A stretch of DNA of 5,254 nt, from NCBI GenBank assembly GCA_947628595.1, contig CANRAN010000101.1:1-5254 (forward strand). Reading direction: 5' to 3'. Of this stretch, positions 1 to 5,254 are shown piece after piece. The stretch is from an uncultured Clostridia bacterium (GTDB taxonomy: Bacteria; Bacillota; Clostridia; Oscillospirales; Acutalibacteraceae). Position numbers and translations under genes: made by a program. A model generated the notes under the pieces. The model worked only from the letters and a program-made list of their open reading frames with translations. It was not told the DNA's origin and ran no database searches. Every line of letters starts with the position of its first letter. The stretch's first letter is position 1.

Positions 1-72
1 AGCTCGTTGATACTGTATGGGTTACCATACTTGAGCGAGAAGCCACCACCTCTATAGGTGGGGGAGTATGTC
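1..72 (+). mobile_element. Probable right end of an IS200/IS605-family element (omega-RNA-like 3' end), partial
   Basis: Two stem-loops lie close together. The first pairs GTATGG (15-20) with CCATAC (25-30) around a GTTA loop and is closed by GCTC (2-5) with GAGC (33-36). The second pairs CCACCT (46-51) with AGGTGG (56-61), then continues after an A-G mismatch through CC (43-44) and GG (63-64), and is followed by AGTATGTCAC. From memory, this order (GAGCGAGAAGCC, then a C-rich/G-rich hairpin, then a short tail ending in TCAC) is typical of the right ends of IS605-family TnpB elements in gut Clostridia, where the 3' end of the guide-like omega RNA is encoded. There is no T-run, so an ordinary terminator is less likely. 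One reading frame stays open from base 3 to a stop at 162-164, so the tail of tnpB could overlap, but the peptide is not diagnostic. The rest of the element would lie left of the window. Bases 73-147 hold nothing recognisable. Confidence 0.5.
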
Positions 73-147
73 ACATAGGGAAATTTATCAAAAATTTGCT
101 GGAATGGGATATATTTTATGGCATATGGGGGAAAATTTCAAAGTTCG

Positions 148-176
148 TTGTAAGAGTGGCATAATTGTGTTATAAT
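148..176 (+). promoter_or_regulatory. Sigma-A type promoter for typA
   Basis: A -35 box TTGTAA (148-153; 4 of 6 bases match TTGACA) is followed after exactly 17 bp by a perfect -10 box TATAAT (171-176). Transcription would start near 183, leaving a leader of about 44 nt before the ATG at 227. This position argues against the upstream in-frame GTG at 185 being the start, because the mRNA would then be almost leaderless. The promoter sits about 75 bp downstream of the putative transposon end. Confidence 0.75.
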
Positions 177-214
177 ACAATGTTGTGAAGTCCAATAATA
201 GATATCATGCAAAA

Positions 215-220
215 AGAGGG
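215..220 (+). promoter_or_regulatory. Ribosome binding site deciding the typA start
   Basis: AGAGGG lies 6 nt before the ATG at 227 and is preceded by an A-run. The in-frame GTG at 185 has no purine-rich site upstream, so this site selects the ATG at 227. Confidence 0.8.
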
Positions 221-226
221 ATACTT

Positions 227-2047
227 ATGGCTAAAAGAGAAGATTTAAGAAATGTTGCAATTATCGCCCATGTTGACCATGGAAAGACTACCCTTGTGGA
301 TCAGCTCCTGCTTCAGAGTGGAATTTTCAGGAGTAATGAAACAGTTGCAGAAAGAGTAATGGATTCCAATGACCTTGAAAGGGAAAGAGGAATTACAATA
401 CTTTCCAAAAACACAGCGGTTATGTATAACGGAACAAAGATCAATATTGTTGATACTCCGGGTCATGCCGATTTCGGCGGAGAGGTTGAACGCATACTTA
501 TGATGGTTGACGGTGTTCTGCTTTTGGTGGATGCCTTTGAGGGTTGTATGCCGCAAACACGCTTTGTTCTTAAAAAAGCTCTTGGACTTGGTAAAAAGCC
601 TCTTGTCGTTGTAAATAAAATAGATAGACCCGGAGCAAGACCGGCGGAGGTAGTTGATGAGGTACTCGACCTTTTCATAGAGCTTGGTGCAGATGATGAC
701 CAGCTTGAATTTCCTGTTGTATATGCTTCCGCAAGGGGCGGTTATGCTTCACTGTCGCCGGACGTAAGAGGGGAGAATATGAAACCGCTTTTTGAGAAGA
801 TTATAGAGGAGATACCCGCTCCGGAGGGCGAGCCTGACGGTCCATTACAGCTTCTGTTTTCAAATATAGATTATGATGATTATGTAGGAAGAATAGGCAT
901 AGGCAGAGTAGAGAGAGGAAGCTGCAGGACAGGACAGACGGTTATGCTTTGCCATAATGACGGGACGTGCAAAAATGCAAGGATAACAAAGCTTTATCAG
1001 TTTGAGGGACTCAAAAGGGTTGAGGCTGAAACAGCAAGGCTCGGAGATATAGTTGCAGTATCCGGTATTACGGATCTTAATATAGGGGAAACAGCCTGTG
1101 ATCCTGAACACCCTGAGCCGCTCCCCTTTGTAAAGATAGATGAGCCGACTGTTTCCATGCTGTTTATGGTAAATAACAGCCCGTTTGCCGGAAAAGAGGG
1201 TAAGTATGTTACTTCAAGAAATATCAGGGAAAGACTTTTCAAGGAAGTTGAAACAAATGTTGCTATGAGAGTTGAGGAAACGGATTCTGCCGATACATTC
1301 AAGGTTTCGGGCAGAGGTGAGCTGCACCTTTCCATACTTATAGAGACAATGCGTCGTCAGGATTATGAATTTCAGGTATCCCGTCCGAAAGTAATTATGA
1401 AAGAAATTGATGGTGTTATGTGTGAGCCTATGGAGCTTCTTGCCATTGAAGTACCCGACAGCTATGTTGGTGCGGTCATGGAAAAGCTCGGTACAAGAAA
1501 GGCGGAGCTTATTAATATGATGCCGAAAGAATCGGGCACAACACAGATAGAATTTAGAATACCCTCAAGAGGACTTATGGGTTACCGTTCCGAGTTTCTG
1601 ACGGACACGAACGGAAACGGTATAATGAATCATGTTTTTGACGGCTACGAGCCGTATAAGGGAGATATAGCTACACGTTCGCAAGGCTCGCTTATTGCAC
1701 ATGAAACGGGTCAGAGTACAGGATACGGTTTGTTTGCAGCACAGGAAAGAGGCAGACTGTTCATAGGTCCCGGTGTTGACGTATATGAGGGAATGATTGT
1801 AGGCTCCAACCCAAAGAATGAGGACATGGTTGTAAATGTATGTAAGAAAAAGCATATTACAAATACCCGTGCGGCAGGCTCCGATGATGCACTGAAGCTC
1901 ACACCTCCGACAATACTCAGTCTTGAGCAATCACTCGAATTTATCGGTGATGACGAGCTTGTAGAGGTTACTCCGAAATCAATTCGTATGCGTAAGACTA
2001 TACTTAACAAGGAACAGCGTATGAAAGCACAGAGTAAAATGAATTAA
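227..2047 (+). CDS. typA: Ribosome-associated translational GTPase TypA/BipA
   Basis: This is a complete GTPase of 606 residues, the usual family length. All G motifs are present: P-loop AHVDHGKTT (14-22), switch I RGITI (54-58), DTPGH (76-80) with the catalytic His80, NKID (130-133) and SAR (168-170). EF-G-like domains II, III and V follow, then the C-terminal domain specific to TypA, ending with ELVEVTPKSIRMRK. Family knowledge: TypA binds the 70S ribosome at the EF-G site, hydrolyses GTP, and supports 50S assembly and growth at low temperature or under stress. It is cytoplasmic. The start at 227 is chosen over an in-frame GTG at 185 because of the ribosome binding site and because family proteins begin with a short M-x-R-E-D-L-R-N segment. 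The 14 extra residues from the GTG (K-S-N-N-R-Y...) do not belong to the conserved fold. The gene appears monocistronic, with its own promoter and a terminator 27 nt past the stop. No damage is visible. Confidence 0.97.
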   Translation: MAKREDLRNVAIIAHVDHGKTTLVDQLLLQSGIFRSNETVAERVMDSNDLERERGITILSKNTAVMYNGTKINIVDTPGHADFGGEVERILMMVDGVLLLVDAFEGCMPQTRFVLKKALGLGKKPLVVVNKIDRPGARPAEVVDEVLDLFIELGADDDQLEFPVVYASARGGYASLSPDVRGENMKPLFEKIIEEIPAPEGEPDGPLQLLFSNIDYDDYVGRIGIGRVERGSCRTGQTVMLCHNDGTCKNARITKLYQFEGLKRVEAETARLGDIVAVSGITDLNIGETACDPEHPEPLPFVKIDEPTVSMLFMVNNSPFAGKEGKYVTSRNIRERLFKEVETNVAMRVEETDSADTFKVSGRGELHLSILIETMRRQDYEFQVSRPKVIMKEIDGVMCEPMELLAIEVPDSYVGAVMEKLGTRKAELINMMPKESGTTQIEFRIPSRGLMGYRSEFLTDTNGNGIMNHVFDGYEPYKGDIATRSQGSLIAHETGQSTGYGLFAAQERGRLFIGPGVDVYEGMIVGSNPKNEDMVVNVCKKKHITNTRAAGSDDALKLTPPTILSLEQSLEFIGDDELVEVTPKSIRMRKTILNKEQRMKAQSKMN

Positions 2048-2074
2048 AACCGAATTGAATATGCCGTAAATAAT

Positions 2075-2119
2075 TTACCCGACTGCAACATTACCATTTG
2101 GTATGTTACGGTCGGGTAA
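2075..2119. terminator. Long hairpin, probable bidirectional terminator between convergent genes
   Basis: TTACCCGAC (2075-2083) pairs perfectly with GTCGGGTAA (2111-2119). An inner stem pairs AACATTACC (2087-2095) with GGTATGTT (2100-2107), with one bulged T, around an ATTT loop. It lies 27 nt after the typA stop and 15 nt after the stop of the minus-strand lipoprotein gene, which suits termination from both sides. Neither side has a clean T-tract: the tail is GCTTTATA on the plus strand and AATTATTTA on the minus strand. Termination may therefore be partial or helped by Rho, or the hairpin may mainly protect mRNA 3' ends. Confidence 0.75.
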
Positions 2120-2134
2120 GCTTTATACAGATTA

Positions 2135-2743
2135 TTATGAAATTGAAATTTTATTAAAAAGCGGTTCATACTTATCTTTTTCATTTTCCTTGAAATAGAG
2201 AACTGCCTCATTATAGCCCCTGTCGGTAATTACGGCTTTCATATAGCATAAGGATTTATTTCCCGAAGCGTCTGTTATAGTGGATTTGCAGATAATATTC
2301 TTTGAATCATTTACATACACCTCCGAATCGGGATAATTTGCGGAGATATAATCAACAAGGGATTGCCTGTCAATTCCCTCGTTTTTTATTGCCTCAATCT
2401 GCAAGGTTGCCGTACCGTCGGTATTTTGAAGATATATCCCGTCCGTTGGCGTATATTCACTGCAAAGCAGGGAAAAATCCTCGGGGAATATTGCGGAGAC
2501 GCTGCCGCTCATGCTTGTGAATTTAAGGTAGCCTTTCCTATCCTCAATAACGTGTTCGGGAAGAGTGCTTTCCTCAATGCTTGATTGTGATATATTTATT
2601 TTACTGCTTTCCTCTGAGCTTTCTGCCGAGGACATGACAGATGTTGTTTCGGACAGGGGGCTGTCCTCGTTTTTTTCCTCAGAGCAACCGAAAATGCTTG
2701 CCGTGAATAGTAGTAATATGGCGGCTGCAATTAGCTTTTTCAT
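2135..2743 (-). CDS. Small secreted lipoprotein of unknown function
   Basis: This predicted lipoprotein has 202 residues and I do not recognise its family. A type II signal peptide is clear: MKK, a hydrophobic stretch (4-18), then a lipobox-like IFGC with the acylated Cys at 20. It should be anchored to the outer face of the membrane. Residues 21 to about 65 form a Ser/Glu-rich, low-complexity linker. Residues from about 70 to 202 look like one compact alpha/beta domain (FPEDF, DGIYLQN, TATLQIEA, VDYISANYP, EAVLYFKE), loosely reminiscent of PsbP/Mog1-like lipoprotein domains. That comparison is inference only. Cysteines 94, 152 and 166 lie in the domain. The start at 2743 is preferred to the ATG at 2758 because GGGAGG lies 7 nt before it; the longer form would place this site inside the coding region and put M-G-G-I-I ahead of the signal peptide. 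It begins 18 nt after the helicase stop, so the two genes are probably cotranscribed. Confidence 0.85.
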   Translation of the reverse strand: MKKLIAAAILLLFTASIFGCSEEKNEDSPLSETTSVMSSAESSEESSKINISQSSIEESTLPEHVIEDRKGYLKFTSMSGSVSAIFPEDFSLLCSEYTPTDGIYLQNTDGTATLQIEAIKNEGIDRQSLVDYISANYPDSEVYVNDSKNIICKSTITDASGNKSLCYMKAVITDRGYNEAVLYFKENEKDKYEPLFNKISIS

Positions 2744-2750
2744 AATTATG

Positions 2751-2756
2751 CCTCCC
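2751..2756 (-). promoter_or_regulatory. Ribosome binding site deciding the lipoprotein start
   Basis: On the minus strand, GGGAGG lies 7 nt before the ATG at 2743. It falls in the short gap after the helicase stop, so the second gene has its own translation signal but no visible separate promoter. It overlaps the codons that would follow the alternative ATG at 2758, which argues against that start. Confidence 0.85.
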
Positions 2757-2761
2757 AAAAT

Positions 2762-4498
2762 TCATCCATGCCGCTTAGAAGCCCTTTTATAGACTTTTTC
2801 GGCATTTCTCCTTTTACTGTCGTTTCTGCCGCGCATTTCTCTGTTTCTCCTGACGTAATTTTCTCTGCCGCCTCTCGGATTATTTTTCTGCCTTGACCTT
2901 TCCTCATACAGTATGGTTTTCACGGGCTTTCCGCAGACCTTTGCACCATACATTCTGTCAAGTAATTCATCAACCGATTCAGTGGGTATGGAAACGACCG
3001 AAAAATCATCATATATTTCAATTTTACCGATATCTCCGCCGCTTAAAATACCTTTTTCCGTTATACATCCTACAATATGGTTTGGGGCAACTCTGCTCGC
3101 CCTGCCGATGTTGAGCATAATTTTGCTGAAATCAGTAATTCTGCCTTTTGACTTACGCTTTCTGTCGGTTTCGATATCCTTAATTTTTATTTCCTTTTCG
3201 ACAAAGCATTTCTGAAGTGCTGCCGCTGCAATATCAAACAGTGAATATCCTCCGGATAGCAGAGTATTTACCATATCCTTGTATCTGTCATGTATAGGTT
3301 CAACGAGTATCGAGGAAATATCGGAGATATTTTTTTCTGCGATATGATTATTAATATCTTCTCCTGTGGGAACGGGGATTTCTTCAATTTTTCCCCTCGT
3401 GTTACGGACGATATCCAAAAGAGAATATACTTGACGTCTGCCGCTGCAAAGGGTAATAGATGTACCCTCTTTGCCGACACGTCCGGTTCTGCCTATTCTG
3501 TGAACATAATATTCATTATTTTGCGGAATATCATAATTAAATACGTATTCCACATCATTTACATCAATTCCTCTTGCCGCAACATCTGTTGCTACAAGTA
3601 TGGAAATTGAGCCGTTTCTGAATCTGTCCATAATTGCTGTCCGTTGTGATTGTTTAAGGTCACCGTGAAGTGCATCCGCATCAAATCCGCCCTGATTAAG
3701 GGCCACTGCAAGCTCCTCTGCCATTTTCTTCGTATTGCAGAATACTATGGACAGGGATGGAGAGTAATAATGCAGGAGAAGCCTTAGTGCATCTGTTTTT
3801 CTCCCCATAGGAACATCGACATAAAGCTGCTTTATGTTATCGAGAGCTATTTGACGATTGGCTGCCTCAATAACAACAGGGTCTTTCTGAAATTCCTGTG
3901 TTATTGACATGACGGACTGCGGCATTGTGGCGGAGAATAAAACCGTTTGTCTGTTATCGGGAGTTTCACGCAGGATAGTTTCCATATCCTCCTTGAATCC
4001 CATACTGAGCATTTCGTCTGCCTCGTCAAGGACTGCAAGTCTGATATTGTCAAGCTTAAGTGTCCTTCGTCTGATGTGATCCATTATTCTTCCCGGAGTA
4101 CCGACAATAATATTTGCTCTTTTCAGCCTTGCAATCTGCTTATCCATAGGTGCGCCGCCGTATATTTCAACGGGACGGATACCCTCGCAGTATTTTGTCA
4201 GCTTTCGTATTTCTCCGCAGCATTGTATTGCAAGTTCTCTTGTCGGTAGCATAATTATAACAAGGGCTTTTGATTTATCTTCAATATCCTTGATCATTTC
4301 TATCGCAGGTATTGCAAATGCCATGGTTTTGCCTGTACCTGTCTGGGAGCGACCTATAACATCTGTCCCCGAACGTACCATAGGTATAGCCTTGGCCTGT
4401 ATAGCAGTGGGGGCCTCAAAGCCGAGAGCATCAACCGCCCTCATTAGTTCCTCCGATAGACCAAGTTCTTCAAAGCTTACATTATTTTCCTGTGTCAT
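2762..4498 (-). CDS. deaD: DEAD-box ATP-dependent RNA helicase, DeaD/CsdA type
   Basis: This complete helicase has 578 residues. The core motifs are in order and intact: Q motif (F9 to Q34), motif I SQTGTGKT (51-58), Ia PTRELA (85-90), GG (114-115), TPGR (134-137), DEAD (158-161), SAT (189-191), IVFCNT (251-256), ATDVAARGID (303-312) and HRIGRTGR (333-340). A linker follows, then a DbpA/CsdA-type RNA-binding domain with an RRM-like fold (about 458-531, containing the GRASRV, IVGCIT and GDIGKIEI segments), and a very basic Arg/Asn/Gly-rich tail (about 533-578). Family knowledge: such proteins unwind short RNA duplexes using ATP, help 50S assembly, and act in mRNA decay and cold adaptation. The RNA-binding domain could also suggest DbpA/YxiN. 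The longer linker and basic tail favour DeaD/CsdA, and exact orthology is unsure. GAGG precedes the ATG. It is the first gene of a two-gene unit with the lipoprotein. Confidence 0.95.
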   Translation of the reverse strand: MTQENNVSFEELGLSEELMRAVDALGFEAPTAIQAKAIPMVRSGTDVIGRSQTGTGKTMAFAIPAIEMIKDIEDKSKALVIIMLPTRELAIQCCGEIRKLTKYCEGIRPVEIYGGAPMDKQIARLKRANIIVGTPGRIMDHIRRRTLKLDNIRLAVLDEADEMLSMGFKEDMETILRETPDNRQTVLFSATMPQSVMSITQEFQKDPVVIEAANRQIALDNIKQLYVDVPMGRKTDALRLLLHYYSPSLSIVFCNTKKMAEELAVALNQGGFDADALHGDLKQSQRTAIMDRFRNGSISILVATDVAARGIDVNDVEYVFNYDIPQNNEYYVHRIGRTGRVGKEGTSITLCSGRRQVYSLLDIVRNTRGKIEEIPVPTGEDINNHIAEKNISDISSILVEPIHDRYKDMVNTLLSGGYSLFDIAAAALQKCFVEKEIKIKDIETDRKRKSKGRITDFSKIMLNIGRASRVAPNHIVGCITEKGILSGGDIGKIEIYDDFSVVSIPTESVDELLDRMYGAKVCGKPVKTILYEERSRQKNNPRGGRENYVRRNREMRGRNDSKRRNAEKVYKRASKRHG

Positions 4499-4504
4499 AT
4501 TTTT

Positions 4505-4510
4505 TCCTCA
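4505..4510 (-). promoter_or_regulatory. Ribosome binding site for deaD
   Basis: On the minus strand, TGAGGA lies 6 nt before the ATG at 4498, with an A-run between them. It supports this start codon. No alternative in-frame start is needed, because the Q-motif helix begins only a few residues in. Confidence 0.8.
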
Positions 4511-4536
4511 ATCCTGATATCTTATTTAACCTACTT

Positions 4537-4565
4537 ATTTTATCAAAGAAACAGCTGTTTGTCAA
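4537..4565 (-). promoter_or_regulatory. Sigma-A type promoter for the deaD-lipoprotein operon
   Basis: On the minus strand a perfect -35 box TTGACA (4565-4560) is followed by a 17-bp spacer and the -10 box TAAAAT (4542-4537; 5 of 6 bases match TATAAT). Transcription would start near 4530, giving a leader of only about 30 nt. This is much shorter than the long cold-shock leaders seen in E. coli, so cold control through leader structure is unlikely here. Confidence 0.8.
4549..4560. promoter_or_regulatory. 12-bp palindrome inside the deaD promoter spacer, candidate operator
   Basis: AAACAGCTGTTT is a perfect 12-bp palindrome. It lies between the -35 and -10 boxes of the deaD promoter and overlaps the last -35 base. 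A repressor bound there would block RNA polymerase. The bound protein cannot be named from the sequence, and chance occurrence is possible in AT-rich DNA. Confidence 0.4.
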
Positions 4566-4592
4566 ATTTCAAATGAATAATAAGCTTACTAA

Positions 4593-4617
4593 TTGTGAAT
4601 AGGAAGCGTTTTCACAA
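4593..4617. promoter_or_regulatory. Rex-like inverted repeat with a nested cre (CcpA)-like site
   Basis: TTGTGAA (4593-4599) and TTCACAA (4611-4617) are perfect 7-base inverted arms separated by 11 bases. The arms match Rex half-sites, but a normal Rex operator has only about 6 bases between TTGTGA and TCACAA, against 13 here. Between and overlapping the arms, AGGAAGCGTTTTCA (4601-4614) matches the cre consensus TGWAANCGNTNWCA at 9 of its 11 defined positions. The centre is about 75 bp upstream of the deaD transcription start and about 235 bp upstream of that of pflB. Catabolite or redox control of pflB would suit its role in fermentation, but the distance is large. Confidence 0.4.
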
Positions 4618-4804
4618 AATTAAGACAAAAAATGAATGAAATCTTTATTTTATAAACCACAACAGATATTATAATTTTAATCGGGAAGTACAAGATGTTG
4701 TTTTTTGTAAAAAGGTAGTTGTAAAATTATGCATAAAGTTAAGTATATCTAACCTATTTTTTTGTACGTTTTATACGAGAATATTTTTATGATGTTCTAA
4801 AGTG

Positions 4805-4833
4805 TTGACAAAAGCATGAAACCGCTATATATT
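4805..4833 (+). promoter_or_regulatory. Sigma-A type promoter for pflB
   Basis: A perfect -35 box TTGACA (4805-4810) is followed after 17 bp by TATATT (4828-4833; 5 of 6 bases match TATAAT). A shorter-spaced alternative, TATATA, starts at 4826. Transcription would start near 4840, giving an AU-rich leader of about 90 nt. Within it, 4869-4888 form an imperfect dyad (GGA with TCC, TATTAT with ATAATA, one bulge) that is too tightly closed to be a strong hairpin. Confidence 0.75.
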
Positions 4834-4910
4834 TAAATAAAGTAATAATAAATATTAATTTTATCTGTGGATATTATAATAATATTCCGATGAAAATATG
4901 TTTAATTTAA

Positions 4911-4918
4911 GAGAGGGG
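4911..4918 (+). promoter_or_regulatory. Ribosome binding site for pflB, lying in a small inverted repeat
   Basis: GAGAGGGG ends 10 nt before the ATG at 4929, slightly longer than the spacing of the other genes here. GAGA (4911-4914) can pair with TCTC (4920-4923), which leaves GGGGA in the loop. A four-base-pair stem is weak, so an effect on translation is uncertain. Confidence 0.7.
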
Positions 4919-4928
4919 ATCTCAGCTA

Positions 4929-5254
4929 ATGCTCAAGGAAAATATTGAAGCCTGGGACGGCTTTGAGGGAAGAATATGGAAAAAGGAAATCAATGTAAGG
5001 GATTTTATACAGAAAAACTATCGTCCTTATGACGGGGATGAATCCTTTCTTGAGGGACCGACCGAGGCTACGGATAAGCTTTGGGGAATAGTTCAGCAGC
5101 TTCAGAAAGAGGAAAGAGCAAAGGGCGGGGTTCTCGATATGGAAACAAAGGTTGTATCGGGACTCACAGCATACGGCGCAGGATATATAAGCGAGGAGGA
5201 TAAGGATCTCGAAAAAATTGTCGGACTCCAGACAGATAAGCCGCTCAAGAGAGC
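4929..5254 (+). CDS. pflB: Pyruvate formate-lyase (formate C-acetyltransferase), N-terminal part, cut by window end
   Basis: 108 complete codons plus two bases are present, open to the right edge. The full enzyme is usually about 740-760 residues, so only about one seventh is seen. The match to the PFL N-terminus is strong: AWDGFEG (8-14), INVRDFIQKNY (21-31), PYDGDESFLEG (33-43), and near the edge EKIVGLQTDKPLKRA, a hallmark of the family. Family knowledge: PFL converts pyruvate and CoA to acetyl-CoA and formate in the cytoplasm of anaerobes. It uses a glycyl radical installed by PflA, a radical-SAM activating enzyme. The active-site cysteines and the radical glycine lie beyond the window and cannot be checked, and pflA is not seen here. 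The ATG at 4929 fits both the ribosome binding site and the family start. The gene has its own promoter and is divergent from deaD. Confidence 0.96.
   Translation, partial: MLKENIEAWDGFEGRIWKKEINVRDFIQKNYRPYDGDESFLEGPTEATDKLWGIVQQLQKEERAKGGVLDMETKVVSGLTAYGAGYISEEDKDLEKIVGLQTDKPLKR

Larger units (their letters stand above)
4499..4928. other. AT-rich intergenic region between divergent deaD and pflB
   Basis: These 430 bases contain no plausible gene. They hold the divergent deaD and pflB promoters, a palindrome inside the deaD promoter, a Rex-like inverted repeat with a nested cre-like site, and several short repeats, listed separately. The stretch 4618-4804 is very AT-rich, as is usual for curved upstream DNA. 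It shows a perfect palindrome TTATGCATAA (4727-4736), a dyad GTTAAGTATATCTAAC (4738-4753, GTTA/TAAC arms) and two copies of TTGTAAAA (4705-4712 and 4719-4726). None of these can be assigned to a regulator. A region this long suggests that pflB expression is controlled by several inputs. Confidence 0.7.

Noticed and set aside
43..66. Simple Rho-independent terminator of an upstream gene
   Set aside because: The hairpin is strong, but it is followed by AGTATGTCAC rather than a T-run, and a second hairpin and typical flanking bases fit an IS605 end better.
3..164. Open frame through the left edge (53 codons) as the C-terminus of tnpB or another gene
   Set aside because: The peptide has no recognisable motif and runs through both hairpins and most of the typA promoter. 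It is more likely chance, so it is mentioned only under the transposon-end feature.
1565..1930. Minus-strand open frame inside typA
   Set aside because: It is a shadow of a strongly conserved coding region, with no ribosome binding site and a Cys/Tyr-rich protein unlike any family.
2302..2792. Three plus-strand open frames opposite the lipoprotein gene
   Set aside because: They are antisense to a gene with a signal peptide, lipobox and good ribosome binding site, they overlap each other, and they encode no recognisable domain.
3290..3610. Plus-strand open frame opposite the deaD motif V/VI region
   Set aside because: It lies opposite essential helicase motifs, so the frame is explained by the coding constraint of deaD.
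4593..4617. Canonical Rex operator
   Set aside because: The half-sites are right but sit 7 bases further apart than the consensus allows, so it is listed only as Rex-like.
4869..4888. Riboswitch or attenuator in the pflB leader
   Set aside because: The only structure seen is an AU-rich dyad with almost no loop. The leader is about 90 nt, has no terminator, and matches no riboswitch that I know.
1..5254. CRISPR array, tRNA or rRNA genes
   Set aside because: Reading both strands shows no regularly spaced repeats and no cloverleaf or rRNA-like sequence.

Overview
The window looks like chromosomal DNA from an AT-rich, anaerobic Gram-positive bacterium of the Clostridia, most likely Ruminococcus-like (Oscillospiraceae). 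This is an inference from four things: low GC content, strong purine-rich ribosome binding sites (GGGAGG, GAGG), sigma-A type TTGACA/TATAAT promoters, and a pyruvate formate-lyase gene. No species can be named from the sequence alone. TGA is used as a normal stop codon.

Layout. (1) Bases 1-72 fold into two hairpins that resemble the right end (omega-RNA 3' end) of an IS200/IS605-family transposon. The rest of that element would lie outside the window. (2) Its own sigma-A promoter (148-176) drives typA (227-2047, +), a complete translational GTPase of 606 residues. (3) A long hairpin (2075-2119) separates typA from two minus-strand genes that run toward it, and probably ends transcription from both sides. 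(4) The minus-strand unit, read from right to left, is a DEAD-box RNA helicase of the DeaD/CsdA type (4498-2762) followed 18 nt later by a small lipoprotein of unknown function (2743-2135). A single promoter with a perfect -35 box lies in front of the helicase, and its spacer holds a 12-bp palindrome. (5) A 430-bp AT-rich intergenic region (4499-4928) holds the divergent promoters and several candidate operators. (6) The first 108 codons of pflB, pyruvate formate-lyase (formate C-acetyltransferase), run off the right edge on the plus strand.

How the genes relate. typA and the DEAD-box helicase both act on ribosomes or RNA, and in other bacteria both matter mainly at low temperature or during ribosome assembly. 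They converge here, so they are not in one operon. pflB is a core gene of anaerobic mixed-acid fermentation. It is divergent from the helicase, and the shared region carries a CcpA (cre)-like site nested in a Rex-like inverted repeat, which suggests carbon or redox control of one or both promoters. The window is mostly ordinary housekeeping DNA. The points most worth a second look are the transposon-end remnant beside the typA promoter, the unusual inverted repeat between helicase and pflB, the palindrome inside the helicase promoter, and the unknown lipoprotein cotranscribed with the helicase. I see no convincing previously undescribed system.
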